Shown here: positions 1-8,187 of the stretch, one piece after another
Layout: each line of letters opens with the position of its first letter
Position numbering within the stretch: position 1 is the stretch's first letter
Origin: DATBVX01 sp963705495
Lineage (GTDB): Bacteria > Pseudomonadota > Gammaproteobacteria > Steroidobacterales > Steroidobacteraceae
Direction: 5' to 3'
Length of the DNA: 64,000 nt
NCBI GenBank assembly: GCA_963705495.1
Contig: CAVPJQ010000017.1
Coordinates: 1-64,000, forward strand
The notes under the pieces: model-generated
Databases searched by the model: none
The model's input: the letters and a program-made list of their open reading frames with translations, nothing else
What the model was told of the DNA's origin: nothing
Position numbers and translations under genes: made by a program

Positions 1-2393
1 CACACGACAAGGCGCGACCCACCCTTTGACTGCTGTAGGGCAAAGAGAAAGTCGGGATAGATTCGATTCTTCCGCCACCCTTGTAGGAAATAATTGCCAG
101 CCTTGGCAACGTTTCGGTGCCACCACTGGAGCGCCTTCTGCTCGTCGAGATAGCAGGCAAACTCCGCCTCCTCGCCATTCATGTCTTCCCGATAGACCGA
201 CGCGAACACGCTCCTTTCAGTAAGCGCTCCATCCGACTGGCGCATAAGCGGCGATGCTGTCGGGGGACGTTCGGTTTCCATCTCCTTAGGCATTTGCCAG
301 TTATGCCGATCGGTACGCAAGCGAAACTGAATGTGTTCGTCGGCCACTCTTGACATGAAATGCGCTTCAGCAAGACGGTCGCGCTCGTCAAATAGGAACT
401 TGCGAAGTTCCTCCAGAAGGAATCCGGCCATGGCCCCAAGTTTGTCGTCGGTGAAGCCACGAGACTTGAGCGCCCCAGCAAACGCGCCGACGACGTCGCG
501 CGCGATCCACGGATTGGACACAATGTCTGAAATCACCCGCGTCGCAAACACTGGGTCAAAACTTGCAAGCTCATAGTTCGCACTAGTCTGCTCCACCTTC
601 AGAAGGTCGGTATGCGTCGTCCCGGCAATCATCAGCCGAGTGATGCGAGTTTGGGCTTCGTGGGCCTCGGTTGGCATCTTTCCCGCTAACGGCCTGAGGT
701 TGATGCCGGTCCAGTCCAGGTGAAAGAGAATGTCACGCTCATAATCCAGCGCTCGCGTCTCATTGCCTTCCACCCAGTTCACTATCGGCAGAAAGATCTT
801 TGTCGTCTCATACCTCGGGCGACGCGCGAGCAGGCGTGACTTCGCAAGGCCGCGTCCGCCGTCATTACCTTCCTTCACCTGCACGGAAAGGTCGGCCATG
901 CCATCTTCCTCTAGTCCTTTCTTGATGCCGTCGACAACTTCCCTGGTGCTCTCATGCAGGCAGACGACGTGGCATTCGTCCAATTCGGCAATCCCGACTT
1001 TGGCCGCTTGGGGTTGTCGCAGAATGCGTCCGACAAGCTGCGTCATTGCACTCATGTTGTTACTCGCGGCGAGTGAACACAGTACGTAGGCAAACGGACA
1101 GTCCCATCCCTCCTGAAGAGCCTGTTTGGTGATGATGACGCGCACATCGTTAGTAGGACTGAGAAGGTCCAGGTTCTCCGGCTGCTTGAGGTCGTTCACC
1201 TCGGAAGTCTTAACAGCAATCTCGCGTTCGGTGAGACCAACCGTTAGCAAATAGTCCCTTACGTCCTGCGCATGGATGTGCGTGCCATCCCGGTGATCCT
1301 TGCCCGTGCGCTCCACTTGCACGAGCATGATGGGCCGAATGTAGCGAGCGGCATTCGCGTAGAGTTTTTGCGCGTGTTTCTTTAAGTTATTCAGAACGTC
1401 TAAGCCATCTCGCAGGCAGTTCCGCCAGTCCTTGCCGCCCTTCACCTTCACATTGATGGGGAGTTTGATCATCTCCTCCGCAGCGAGGTCCTTGCCGCGC
1501 ACATCCACCAGCCAATTAGCATGCAGCGGCGCCCTATCCTTCGGCGTGGCCGACAACTCAAGCAGGAAGCATGGATTGAAGCCATATAGCGTCCCCAGTG
1601 CCTTCGTGGAGTACGCCTTGTGCCCTTCATCCATGATGATAATGGGCCGCAAATAGCGGAGCACATTACCGAGACTGTCCTGCACAACAGAACCTATCTG
1701 AGAGCGATCTTGATCCGTATAGGCGGTGAGATTCTGGATTTGCTGAAGGAGCGCATGGTGAGCAAGAGTGTCGTCGGAGGCAGGAAAGAAGCCATGGACG
1801 TTGCCCCGGTCACGAAAGATGCGCAGCGCCTCTTTGGTCTCTCGATTGGCAGACTGGAGCATAAGGAGCATGACGCAGAGATGAGTGTCCACGTCCCGTC
1901 TATCCAATCGGTCTTCCTTCTCCAGAAATTTCGCTCGGCCCGCCGCCGCCCTGTCCAGCATCTGCCGGTAAGGGTGATCGCGGTCGTTTAGCTGTTTTTT
2001 GGTCTGCGAATAGATCGCCTCATTGGGCACGATCCAAAGAACGAAGCCCTTGTTCGTGTTGAGGTAGCGCCCGAAAAGACGCGAAATGGAGACTGTTGCA
2101 AGCAGGGTCTTACCACCCCCAGTGGGAACCTTGAGACAGGCATTTGGGACGGTGCGGCCTACGCCGTCCACTCTCGGGCTGTAGTCCAGCTTCGCGCGCG
2201 ATGCCGGGAGCCGCCCTTGTGCGTTGATGGCGTTCCACGCTTCCGCAGCGAAGTCGGGAACCGTCAACCCGAGGTCGGGCTGCTCTTTGGAAAGTTTAGC
2301 GATTTCTTCAACGCGCCTGCGCTGTTTCACCAGCTCGTCTAGATACGCATCCACAGTATCTAGGACGGCCTGTTGATAGTCCTTGAACTCCAC
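1..2393 (-). CDS. res: Type III restriction enzyme, Res subunit (partial, runs off the window)
   Basis: ATP-dependent restriction/translocase subunit that works with the Mod subunit encoded just upstream. I translated the minus strand from a GTG at 2393, six bases after the mod stop, and it stays open to base 1 (about 797 residues, C-terminus missing). The order of motifs fits the family: Walker A VPTGGGKTLLA near residue 90, the DEAD-like box IIIMDEGHKAY, motif III SATPKDR, and motif VI QLVGRILRQP. Near the visible end, NRIYPDFLFAL resembles the start of the PD-(D/E)XK nuclease. No frameshift was found in this part, in contrast to mod. The start is uncertain because there is no ATG at the junction; GTG 2393 follows AAAAGAG and fits a translationally coupled operon. 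Confidence 0.9.
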   Translation of the reverse strand, partial: MEFKDYQQAVLDTVDAYLDELVKQRRRVEEIAKLSKEQPDLGLTVPDFAAEAWNAINAQGRLPASRAKLDYSPRVDGVGRTVPNACLKVPTGGGKTLLATVSISRLFGRYLNTNKGFVLWIVPNEAIYSQTKKQLNDRDHPYRQMLDRAAAGRAKFLEKEDRLDRRDVDTHLCVMLLMLQSANRETKEALRIFRDRGNVHGFFPASDDTLAHHALLQQIQNLTAYTDQDRSQIGSVVQDSLGNVLRYLRPIIIMDEGHKAYSTKALGTLYGFNPCFLLELSATPKDRAPLHANWLVDVRGKDLAAEEMIKLPINVKVKGGKDWRNCLRDGLDVLNNLKKHAQKLYANAARYIRPIMLVQVERTGKDHRDGTHIHAQDVRDYLLTVGLTEREIAVKTSEVNDLKQPENLDLLSPTNDVRVIITKQALQEGWDCPFAYVLCSLAASNNMSAMTQLVGRILRQPQAAKVGIAELDECHVVCLHESTREVVDGIKKGLEEDGMADLSVQVKEGNDGGRGLAKSRLLARRPRYETTKIFLPIVNWVEGNETRALDYERDILFHLDWTGINLRPLAGKMPTEAHEAQTRITRLMIAGTTHTDLLKVEQTSANYELASFDPVFATRVISDIVSNPWIARDVVGAFAGALKSRGFTDDKLGAMAGFLLEELRKFLFDERDRLAEAHFMSRVADEHIQFRLRTDRHNWQMPKEMETERPPTASPLMRQSDGALTERSVFASVYREDMNGEEAEFACYLDEQKALQWWHRNVAKAGNYFLQGWRKNRIYPDFLFALQQSKGGSRLVV

Positions 2394-2398
2394 GCCGT

Positions 2399-4052
2399 TC
2401 AGCTCTTTTCCATGCGGTAGAGCGCGAACGGGAGCGGCGCATGCTCGACACCGAGCGGCAGTAACATCTTGTTCGGCACATACTTCGCAGGAGCGAAAAC
2501 GAGGTGTCGCTTGTTGCTTCCGCTTACACCCTTCGTCTTCGCAATGCGCTCAGCGAGCTCGAGCGTTAGAGCTGCTTCGCGCGATTTGAGAAATTCCAGA
2601 TCTGGCTTGTAGATGAGCCAGACGAAAAAGCCCGCGCTTTCGCCCAGAAACCACGTTTTCTCGTCAATTGCCTTCGCCGTGAGCGCTTCACCGGTGGCAG
2701 TGTGAAATAGCCAAGCGCCAATCGCCTCGTACTTCGGCAAACTCTTGCCCGTAAGAATTTTGTCCAAGTCTATAGCTTCACCAAGAGTTGAAAATGTAAA
2801 ACTACCGCCCAGCCCCTTCTTCACTTCTTCAGATTTTGCTCCCTTTACCCCCCGTATTACTCGGCGAACCCGCTCGGCGGTAACGGTGTCCGCATAGTCC
2901 TCGCACTCCACTAAAATAAACCGCCGGTTTCCTTTCTCCTTCTGGTTCATCGCAAGGACGGCATGGGCAGTGGTTCCCGATCCAGCGAACGAATCAAGAA
3001 TGATTGCGCCCGTGTCCGTGGCGATCTCAATGATGCGTTTAAGCAAGCCCACCGGTTTAGGCGTATCAAACGGCGACCCTTCCGGGAAGAGTTCCTTGAT
3101 TTCGGCCTTCGAAGTACGACTGCTACCCACGTCCGAATTGAAGAAGATTGTCTCCGGAGGTCGTCCCTCTAGGGTGTCAGCATAGATTCGAAAATAAGGG
3201 GTCCAATTTCCCGACCTGCCCTTCTTCCACTCAATTCGGTCTTTCTCTTCCCTTACCTTGTCTGAGCTCCAACGCCACGCTCCATCTGAGCCATCCTGTA
3301 GTTTTCGGAAAACCTTTTTCCCGTCGGGGGCGTCAATGCCGAAATACAGATTCGGGCGTGCCTCTCGACGCTCACCTTGCCCACCCATCGCCCGCAAGGG
3401 CTTCAAGTAGAATTTGCGTTCTCCGTCTTCTTGGTCGTAGTGGTCCGGGATTTCGCCCTTGTTAAGGCGATTGAACGTCACAGTCCCAATGTTCTTCGCA
3501 TAGACCAGCAAGTGGTCGTAGCGGGAAGAAAAGAACTCCACATCCATTCGTGGGCTGTCGGCCTTCTCCCACGCAACCATGCCGAGACAGTGTTGCTCAC
3601 CGAAAACTTCATCCAGGAGAAGCCTTGCCCGGTGGACTTCGTTGTCGTCAAGCGTCATCCAGAACGAACCATGCCTCCGCCAAGAGTTCATGGAGCAGCT
3701 TGAGTCGCGGATACATCATTGCTAGCCACTTATCGTGGCGCAGCATGTCGTCCTTGTTCACAGGGTTGCTGCTGAGCCAGTCACGCATAATCGGGCTGTT
3801 TACGTTGTCGTTGTAGCACCAGTTTTCATTGCCTGTGTTATAGGGCGGGTCAATGAAGATGCAATCCACCCTCCTGGCGTAGTAGGGAAGAAGCGCTTTA
3901 AGCGCGACGAGGTTGTCGCCGTGGATGACTAGATTTCCGGAAAGGTCAGCGTCTCCGACGGACTTCTTGGTATTCGGTACGAGCGGACAGTAAGGGACGC
4001 TCAGGTGATGGTTGTAAACGAATTCCTTCCCTTTAAAGTGCAGTTCTGGCAT
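2399..4052 (-). pseudogene. mod: Type III DNA-methyltransferase, Mod subunit, split by a one-base frameshift
   Basis: Adenine-specific methyltransferase that gives sequence recognition to the type III system. The N-terminal part starts at ATG 4052 (MPELHFKGKEF) and carries motif IV, DPPYNTGNE. The C-terminal part, ending at 2399, carries the SAM-binding motif I, DSFAGSGTTAHAV, an order expected for beta-class Mod proteins. The frame changes around 3673: the N-terminal frame reads LLHELLAEAWFVLDDA then stops, while the next frame picks up GSFWMTLDDNE. Removing the single G at 3673 (C on the coding strand) restores LLAEDGSFWMTLDDNE without a gap. No simple repeat is present there, so ordinary phase variation is not indicated. 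It is either a real inactivating insertion or a sequence error. The gene is followed directly by res. Confidence 0.88.
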
Positions 4053-4149
4053 GGGGCGTCCGTGAGAGAGGCTTGATGTGAAGCATGTTAGCCCAAAACT
4101 GCAAGGCACCTGCGAGGGTCACAGAGAACCAACTGTATCGAGAGGCACC

Positions 4150-4276
4150 GAGCAGATGCAGAATTCCTTCAAGGCGCTGCACGCCTCCAAGATCGATCTT
4201 ATGCAGATCCGCAGCCTCAAGGATTGGCAGACGCATTCGATGACGCTCCGCGACATGAAGGTAGGCAAGAGCGTCC
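4150..4276 (+). pseudogene. Internal fragment of an aldo/keto reductase gene
   Basis: About 127 bp that closely match the middle of the intact aldo/keto reductase at 26526-27443 (matching stretch about 26893-27022). The encoded string QMQNSFKALHASKIDLMQI differs from the intact QMQNSFKALHTSKVDLMQI at only two places. It has no start, no N-terminal half and no C-terminal half. It sits between mod and the MFS gene, and its right edge meets the stop codon of the oppositely oriented MFS gene. Confidence 0.85.
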
Positions 4277-4279
4277 ACT

Positions 4280-5560
4280 CTACGCTGGACCGGAGCCTTC
4301 GGACGCTCGCGCATCACTGGCTGTGTGACCCGCGCCCACCTTCACTGGCGCCGTTTCTTTGAGCAGCAGCGCCAATGCGCCCGCGATCACGGCTGCCGCT
4401 GCGGCGATCATGAGAGGCGCAGCGAGCGTGCTTCGATCTGCGAGCCAGCCGGCCACGACCGGTGTGGCAACGCCGCCCCCGATTTCCCCGACGCACACGA
4501 TGAGGCCCATCGCCGTCGCCGCATGACGGCGCGAAATGGTTTCGCCCGGGATGATGCCCATGAAGAGCGGGAAGACTCCCGCGCTCAGCATGCCGCCGAA
4601 CATGATCGCCGCGAGCAGCGTCGGTGGGCCGTGGAAATACAGCGCCGCCAACGGCGCCAGGATCGCTGCGAAGGAAAACACCACCGTGGCGGGCTTGCGT
4701 CCGATGCGATCCGAGAGCGCCGGCACGAGGAACGCGAACGGTCCCGCCATCCCTGCCACACTCATGACCCAGCTCATCAACGTCGTGGAGTAACCGCGCA
4801 CGCTCGTGAGATAGAGCGGCAGGAACGCCAGCAATACGACGACGTGGCCGATCAGGCAGATGCTGATGAGGCAGCAGAGCCAGATGTTGCGCACGCGGAG
4901 CATCTGCCACAGATCGATGCGCTCGTGCTGCGTCACGGGTCTTGAGTCCCGGGGCTCGCGCACCCAGAGCCAGATGGCGAGCCCGCAGAGCAACCCGGGG
5001 ATGCCGGCCACGTAGAACGCGACTCGCCAATTGAACGCGTTCGCCAGCGCGACCAGCACGAGGGGCGCCAGCACCGCGCCCAGGAGCGTGCCGAAGAAGT
5101 TCTGCATGAAGCCGGCGTTGATGCCGCGCCGGTGCGGGGAGGATTCGGCGTTGACGATCGCCAGGCACACCGGCAGTACCGGTCCCTCCGCGGCGCCCAT
5201 GATCATGCGCGCCACGAGCAGCAGCATGAAGCTCGGCGCCATTCCGGAGAGGAACGAGCACGCGCAGAAGATGGCGATGAACGCCAGCAGGAACGGCTTG
5301 CGCACACCCGCCGCATCGGACCAGCGTCCGATGACATAGGCGGACAGCGCCCAGGTGATGGAAAGCCCCGAGCTGAGCAACCCCACCTGCGTGTTGCTGA
5401 GCGCGAGATCCGGGACGATGAACGGCGTGAGAAAGTTCAGCGCCGTGCGATCGAAGTAGGCGAAGCCGAACGTCATTCCGAGCAGCAGCACCAGACCGTT
5501 CTCGTACGAGAACAGGCCGCCGCGCGCCGGCGCTGAAGCGGAGTGCGGTGTCAGGGGCAT
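4280..5560 (-). CDS. MFS transporter
   Basis: Twelve-helix major facilitator superfamily permease of about 426 residues. After a short cytoplasmic start (MPLTPHSASAPARGG) come hydrophobic helices starting with LVLLLGMTFGFAYFDRTALN. The loop 2-3 signature is GRWSDAAGVRKP, and the second half has the matching loop SDRIGRKPATVV. ATG 5560 is preceded directly by AGGAGG. The open frame extends upstream to 5665, but that part is the antisense of an ORF6N gene copy, so I rejected it. The substrate cannot be told; helix content and the N-terminal FDRTALNFL resemble anion:cation symporter-type permeases for organic acids. A 49-bp piece of this gene is also found at 7985-8033. Confidence 0.85.
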   Translation of the reverse strand: MPLTPHSASAPARGGLFSYENGLVLLLGMTFGFAYFDRTALNFLTPFIVPDLALSNTQVGLLSSGLSITWALSAYVIGRWSDAAGVRKPFLLAFIAIFCACSFLSGMAPSFMLLLVARMIMGAAEGPVLPVCLAIVNAESSPHRRGINAGFMQNFFGTLLGAVLAPLVLVALANAFNWRVAFYVAGIPGLLCGLAIWLWVREPRDSRPVTQHERIDLWQMLRVRNIWLCCLISICLIGHVVVLLAFLPLYLTSVRGYSTTLMSWVMSVAGMAGPFAFLVPALSDRIGRKPATVVFSFAAILAPLAALYFHGPPTLLAAIMFGGMLSAGVFPLFMGIIPGETISRRHAATAMGLIVCVGEIGGGVATPVVAGWLADRSTLAAPLMIAAAAAVIAGALALLLKETAPVKVGAGHTASDARASEGSGPA

Positions 5561-5614
5561 CCTCCTGCGTTGGCGCGCGAAATGTATCACGACGCGCTCG
5601 CCACCTGGCGGCCT

Positions 5615-5744
5615 AGGTGACGCCCGAAGAGTTCGCGAACTTGAAGTTGCAATTTGCAACATCAAGTTGGGGCGGTCGTCGCACGCTTCCGCTCGCGTTT
5701 ACCGAGCACGGCGCGATCATGGCGGCGACAGTCCTCAACAGCGC
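5615..5744 (+). pseudogene. Copy of the middle of the ORF6N-domain gene
   Basis: A 130-bp stretch that matches 13357-13486, inside the ORF6N gene at 13182-13727, with two C/T differences by my reading. It encodes VTPEEFANLKLQFATSSW and the region after it, with no start, so it cannot be a gene here. The near identity points to a recent duplication. It lies just upstream of the MFS start, where the MFS promoter should be. Confidence 0.9.
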
Positions 5745-5860
5745 CTGGTACGCTCCCGAAATGAGTATCGGCGCACGACACGAAACCTCACAAACACATG
5801 CGTTCCGGGGCTTGGCGATTGGATCGCGCGTGGTCTAGCGTCGAACCAGAGACGAGGCCT

Positions 5861-6427
5861 ATGAGCACTCCCGACTTTCAGGTCCCCCGACACCGACTGA
5901 CCGTGGACGAGTACTACCGGATGGCGGAGCTCGGGATTCTCGCGCCGGACGCGCGGGTCGAGCTGATCGAGGGAGAGATCATCGACATGACGCCGCAGGG
6001 AAGCCGGCATGCAGCGATCGTCTCGCGATTGACGGAGCGACTGATCCCGGCGGTAGGCTCGGCGGCAACGGTTCGAAGTCAGCTCCCCATCCGGCTCGGC
6101 ATCCGCTCGGAGCCGGAACCGGACTTCGCCATCGTCAAGCGCCAAGCCCACGACTACATGGACGCGCACCCGGTCGCGGAGGATGTGCTGCTGCTCATCG
6201 AGATCGCGAACACGACGGTGAGCTACGACCGCCTGGTCAAGGTGCCGCTGTACGCGCGTCACGGCGTCGGCGAGATCTGGCTGGTCGAGGTGCCGCTCAG
6301 CCGCGTGCACCTGTTCCGTAGTCCGCAACACGGGAGCTACGCTGAGGTCTCACTTGCTGAGCGGCCGGCTATCCTTTACCCGGTGGCTTTGCCGTCGGTA
6401 CCGGTCGATTTCTCGGGACTTCTTTAG
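5861..6427 (+). CDS. Uma2 family (DUF820) endonuclease-like protein
   Basis: A 188-residue protein of the Uma2 family, which has a PD-(D/E)XK nuclease fold of unknown biological role. The N-terminus HRLTVDEYYRMAELGIL and the following ARVELIEGEIIDMTP are the typical opening. The acidic active-site residues are likely in SEPEPDFAIVK and the LLLIEIANTT strand. ATG 5861 follows GAGG at a normal distance. It converges on hicB with a one-base gap. Such genes are common in accessory regions with toxin-antitoxin modules. Confidence 0.85.
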   Translation: MSTPDFQVPRHRLTVDEYYRMAELGILAPDARVELIEGEIIDMTPQGSRHAAIVSRLTERLIPAVGSAATVRSQLPIRLGIRSEPEPDFAIVKRQAHDYMDAHPVAEDVLLLIEIANTTVSYDRLVKVPLYARHGVGEIWLVEVPLSRVHLFRSPQHGSYAEVSLAERPAILYPVALPSVPVDFSGLL

Positions 6428-6428
6428 G

Positions 6429-6644
6429 TTACGCCGCGTCGACCTCGACGATTTCGGCTTGTGAAGTCGGTGACGGGACCGACTCACCGCTGTCTCGCAG
6501 GCGCTCGATGTGCAGCTCGATGCCCTCTCGGATCAGCTTTAGCGCCTCGCCCCGCGTTTCCCCCACTGCGACGCAGCCGGGCAAATCGGGCACATACGCA
6601 CCGAAGCCCGTCTTGCTTCGTTCAAGCACAACCAGGTACCGCAT
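6429..6644 (-). CDS. hicB: HicB-family antitoxin
   Basis: A 71-residue protein starting MRYLVVLERSKTGFGAYVPDLPGC, the typical partial RNase H fold of HicB, with the conserved PDLPGCVAVGETRGEAL segment and a helix after it. It should bind and neutralise the HicA toxin encoded ten bases upstream, and probably represses the pair. I chose ATG 6644 rather than the in-frame 6662 codon because homologs start at this strand. The C-terminal tail is acidic and lacks a clear DNA-binding domain. Confidence 0.85.
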   Translation of the reverse strand: MRYLVVLERSKTGFGAYVPDLPGCVAVGETRGEALKLIREGIELHIERLRDSGESVPSPTSQAEIVEVDAA

Positions 6645-6654
6645 GAAAGGGAGC

Positions 6655-6846
6655 CTACCCACGTTTCAATCCAGCGTGCTTGAGAATACTACTGAGCGTA
6701 CCTGGCGGTACATCGAGGCTCATCTTGCCGGCGACCGTCACCGTGCCGGCCTTCGCGGGGTGCTGGAATTGTCGATGGCTGCCACGCGTGCGCACGTGGA
6801 CCCAGCCGTCTCGCTCCATGAGCCGTATGAGATCCCTGACCTTCAA
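6655..6846 (-). CDS. hicA: HicA-family mRNA interferase toxin
   Basis: About 63 residues with the HicA double-stranded-RNA-binding-like fold: VRDLIRLMERDGWVHVRTRGSHRQF and then VPPGTLSSILKHAGL. The histidine in GSHRQF is the catalytic position known for the family. No in-frame ATG precedes the conserved start, so a TTG at 6846 is the best guess. An out-of-frame ATG lies just upstream. It is followed directly by hicB, the usual toxin-first order. Confidence 0.83.
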   Translation of the reverse strand: MKVRDLIRLMERDGWVHVRTRGSHRQFQHPAKAGTVTVAGKMSLDVPPGTLSSILKHAGLKRG

Positions 6847-6917
6847 GAGTGGACATGACGCTATCTCCAGCGTCCAGCCGCAGCACGGCGCATAACTCTT
6901 GCGGTTACGTGGATTCA

Positions 6918-7028
6918 CTGTTCGAGGATTACGGCCTGCGCCGATGAAGGTCGTCTGGACGGCGCGAGCGCGAACACGCCTTCGCCGAGATCCACGAGTA
7001 CATTGCCCAGCAATCCACTGAGCGTTGC
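6918..7028 (+). pseudogene. Decayed copy of a ParD-like/ParE junction
   Basis: About 110 bp that match 7545-7650, the end of the antitoxin and the start of the toxin in the pair just downstream. It reads LFEDYGLRR, then a second start giving MKVVWTARARTRL. One extra T after the CGCC region shifts the toxin frame, and a stop follows soon after. This is a broken duplicate lying beside its parent. Confidence 0.85.
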
Positions 7029-7137
7029 TGCCCGACGTCGCGACGCTCAACGGGGACTTGTTATCAGGCGCCACAGGCACGCGGCAGTAGAATTCAGCGA
7101 TGGTTGAGTGGCGAGGGCATTAGGTTAAGGGGCAGTC

Positions 7138-7287
7138 ATGCAGCTCAGCATCGAATCAGAACTCGAGGACGACGGCCGGTGGCTCGCCGAGGTACCGCAA
7201 CTTCCCGGTGTACTGGCCTACGGCGAGACTCGAGACCAAGCGCTGGAGCGCGACCCCGATCGGAGCCAACCGGAATCTGTGCATTGA
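7138..7287 (+). pseudogene. Truncated HicB-like antitoxin
   Basis: A 49-residue reading frame starting MQLSIESELEDDGRWLAEVP and continuing QLPGVLAYGETRDQAL, a clear HicB-type N-terminal strand set. After DQAL the sequence becomes unlike the family (ERDPDRSQPESVH) and stops, so the C-terminal helices are missing. No hicA partner is next to it. It could still make a small protein, but a remnant is more likely. Confidence 0.7.
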
Positions 7288-7391
7288 GGGGTCAAAGTGC
7301 GGTACGAGGCAGTGGCGTCGCCTGGTATGTTCAGCACCACTGCTGTCGATGTCTCCAGGAGCGTAAGATGAGCACGCGAGGAACCCCAATC

Positions 7392-7577
7392 ATGTCGACG
7401 CCCATAAAGGACCAGGCCCGCGCTCTCATCGATGCGTTGCCGGAAGATGCAACGTGGCAGGACGTGCTTTATGCGCTAGAGCTTCGAAGCGACATTGAGA
7501 CCGGCCTCGGCGATGCGAATGCAGACCGCGTGACCGATACGGAAACTCTGTTCGAGGACTACGGCCTGCGTCGATGA
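7392..7577 (+). CDS. Antitoxin of a ParE/RelE-type pair
   Basis: A 61-residue acidic protein: ARALIDALPEDATWQDVLYAL followed by RSDIETGLGDANADRVTD and a C-terminal EDYGLRR. I recognise this as a small antitoxin-type protein often encoded before ParE/RelE toxins, though I cannot name the family with certainty. Its stop overlaps the toxin start in an ATGA arrangement at 7574-7577, a strong sign of translational coupling. An alternative ATG at 7368 would add eight residues. Confidence 0.75.
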   Translation: MSTPIKDQARALIDALPEDATWQDVLYALELRSDIETGLGDANADRVTDTETLFEDYGLRR

Positions 7578-7870
7578 AGGTTGTCTGGACGGCGCGTGCG
7601 CGAACGCGCCTCGCCGAGATCCACGAGTACATTGCCCAGCAATCCAGCGAGCGTGCGCTTGCCATCGTGGAGCGCATTCTGCTGCGGGTAGATCGACTCG
7701 CCACCTCACCGCGCAGCGGAACGCGTTTGACAGCCTTTCGAGACGATGAGATCCGGGAGCTGCTCGAGCGGCCTTACCGCATCATCTACCGTGTAGCCGT
7801 CGATCGCCTGGAGATCCTCTCGGTAAAACACTTTCGGCAGCGCCTCGTGGATCGACCCGCTGACTTCTAG
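7574..7870 (+). CDS. parE: RelE/ParE-family toxin
   Basis: A 98-residue toxin of the RelE/ParE superfamily. It opens MKVVWTARARTRLAEIHEYI, the helical hairpin typical of ParE, continues with AIVERILLRVDRLATSPRSGT, and ends in the beta strands YRIIYRVAVDRLEILSVKH. The family acts on gyrase (ParE) or ribosome-bound mRNA (RelE); the sequence looks more ParE-like. It starts inside the stop codon of the antitoxin. A broken copy of its 5' end lies at 6946-7028. Confidence 0.87.
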   Translation: MKVVWTARARTRLAEIHEYIAQQSSERALAIVERILLRVDRLATSPRSGTRLTAFRDDEIRELLERPYRIIYRVAVDRLEILSVKHFRQRLVDRPADF

Positions 7871-7892
7871 AACAAGATCCGCAAGTAGAGCT

Positions 7893-8037
7893 GACCTTTG
7901 ATGAGGACCTGAGCATCGCTTGGATTGCTTCGCGGAGAGCGGTCAACCGCAAAGTGGCACACGTTTCCGCGGAAACGTCGCGAGCGATCCTGAGAGGCGC
8001 AGCGAGCGTTGCTTCGATCTGCGAGTCAGCCAGATGA
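7893..8037 (+). repeat. Composite of gene scraps (DUF2442 3' end plus MFS pieces)
   Basis: Bases 7893-7984 match 12023-12112, the 3' end of the DUF2442 gene and the palindrome after it, with a few extra T or changed bases. Bases 7985-8033 match 4404-4452 inside the MFS gene, and the next bases GATGATGCCCA match a second place in the same gene (about 4552-4562), as if the stretch between had been deleted. This shows three joins in 145 bp. Nothing here is a complete gene. Confidence 0.8.
7961..7978. repeat. 18-bp perfect palindrome, copy 1
   Basis: ACGTTTCCGCGGAAACGT is its own reverse complement. The same 18 bases occur at 12088-12105 just after the DUF2442 stop codon. It could form a hairpin or be a protein-binding site. 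There is no T tract, so it is not a classical intrinsic terminator. Confidence 0.8.
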
Positions 8038-8042
8038 TGCCC

Positions 8043-8180
8043 AATCGCGCCATGTAAAACCCAGACTAAACAATGGTTTGCGCTAAATCACGCCACTATC
8101 CCCTCGTATCTCGCCATATAAATGGTGATTATTAACAATAAGATATAAACTATCGCGCCATATAAGATCGAATCGCGCCA
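8043..8180 (+). promoter_or_regulatory. Five phased direct repeats upstream of fic
   Basis: The octamer TCNCGCCA occurs at 8045, 8088, 8109, 8153 and 8173, in three copies as TCGCGCCA, often followed by TATAA. The spacings are 43, 21, 44 and 20 bases, close to multiples of two helical turns, so all copies face one side of the DNA. The stretch is A+T-rich compared with its surroundings. The last copy ends seven bases before the fic start, so binding there would block translation or transcription start. The Fic protein has an N-terminal winged-helix-like segment, so autoregulation is a reasonable inference. Confidence 0.65.
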
Positions 8181-8187
8181 GAAAGCC

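Noticed and set aside
4314..5261. 315-residue minus-strand open frame inside the MFS gene
   Set aside because: Arg/His/Ala-rich shadow frame typical of high-GC genes.
5561..5665. N-terminal extension of the MFS transporter
   Set aside because: It is the antisense of the ORF6N copy; the same string appears antisense to the ORF6N gene at 13.4 kb.
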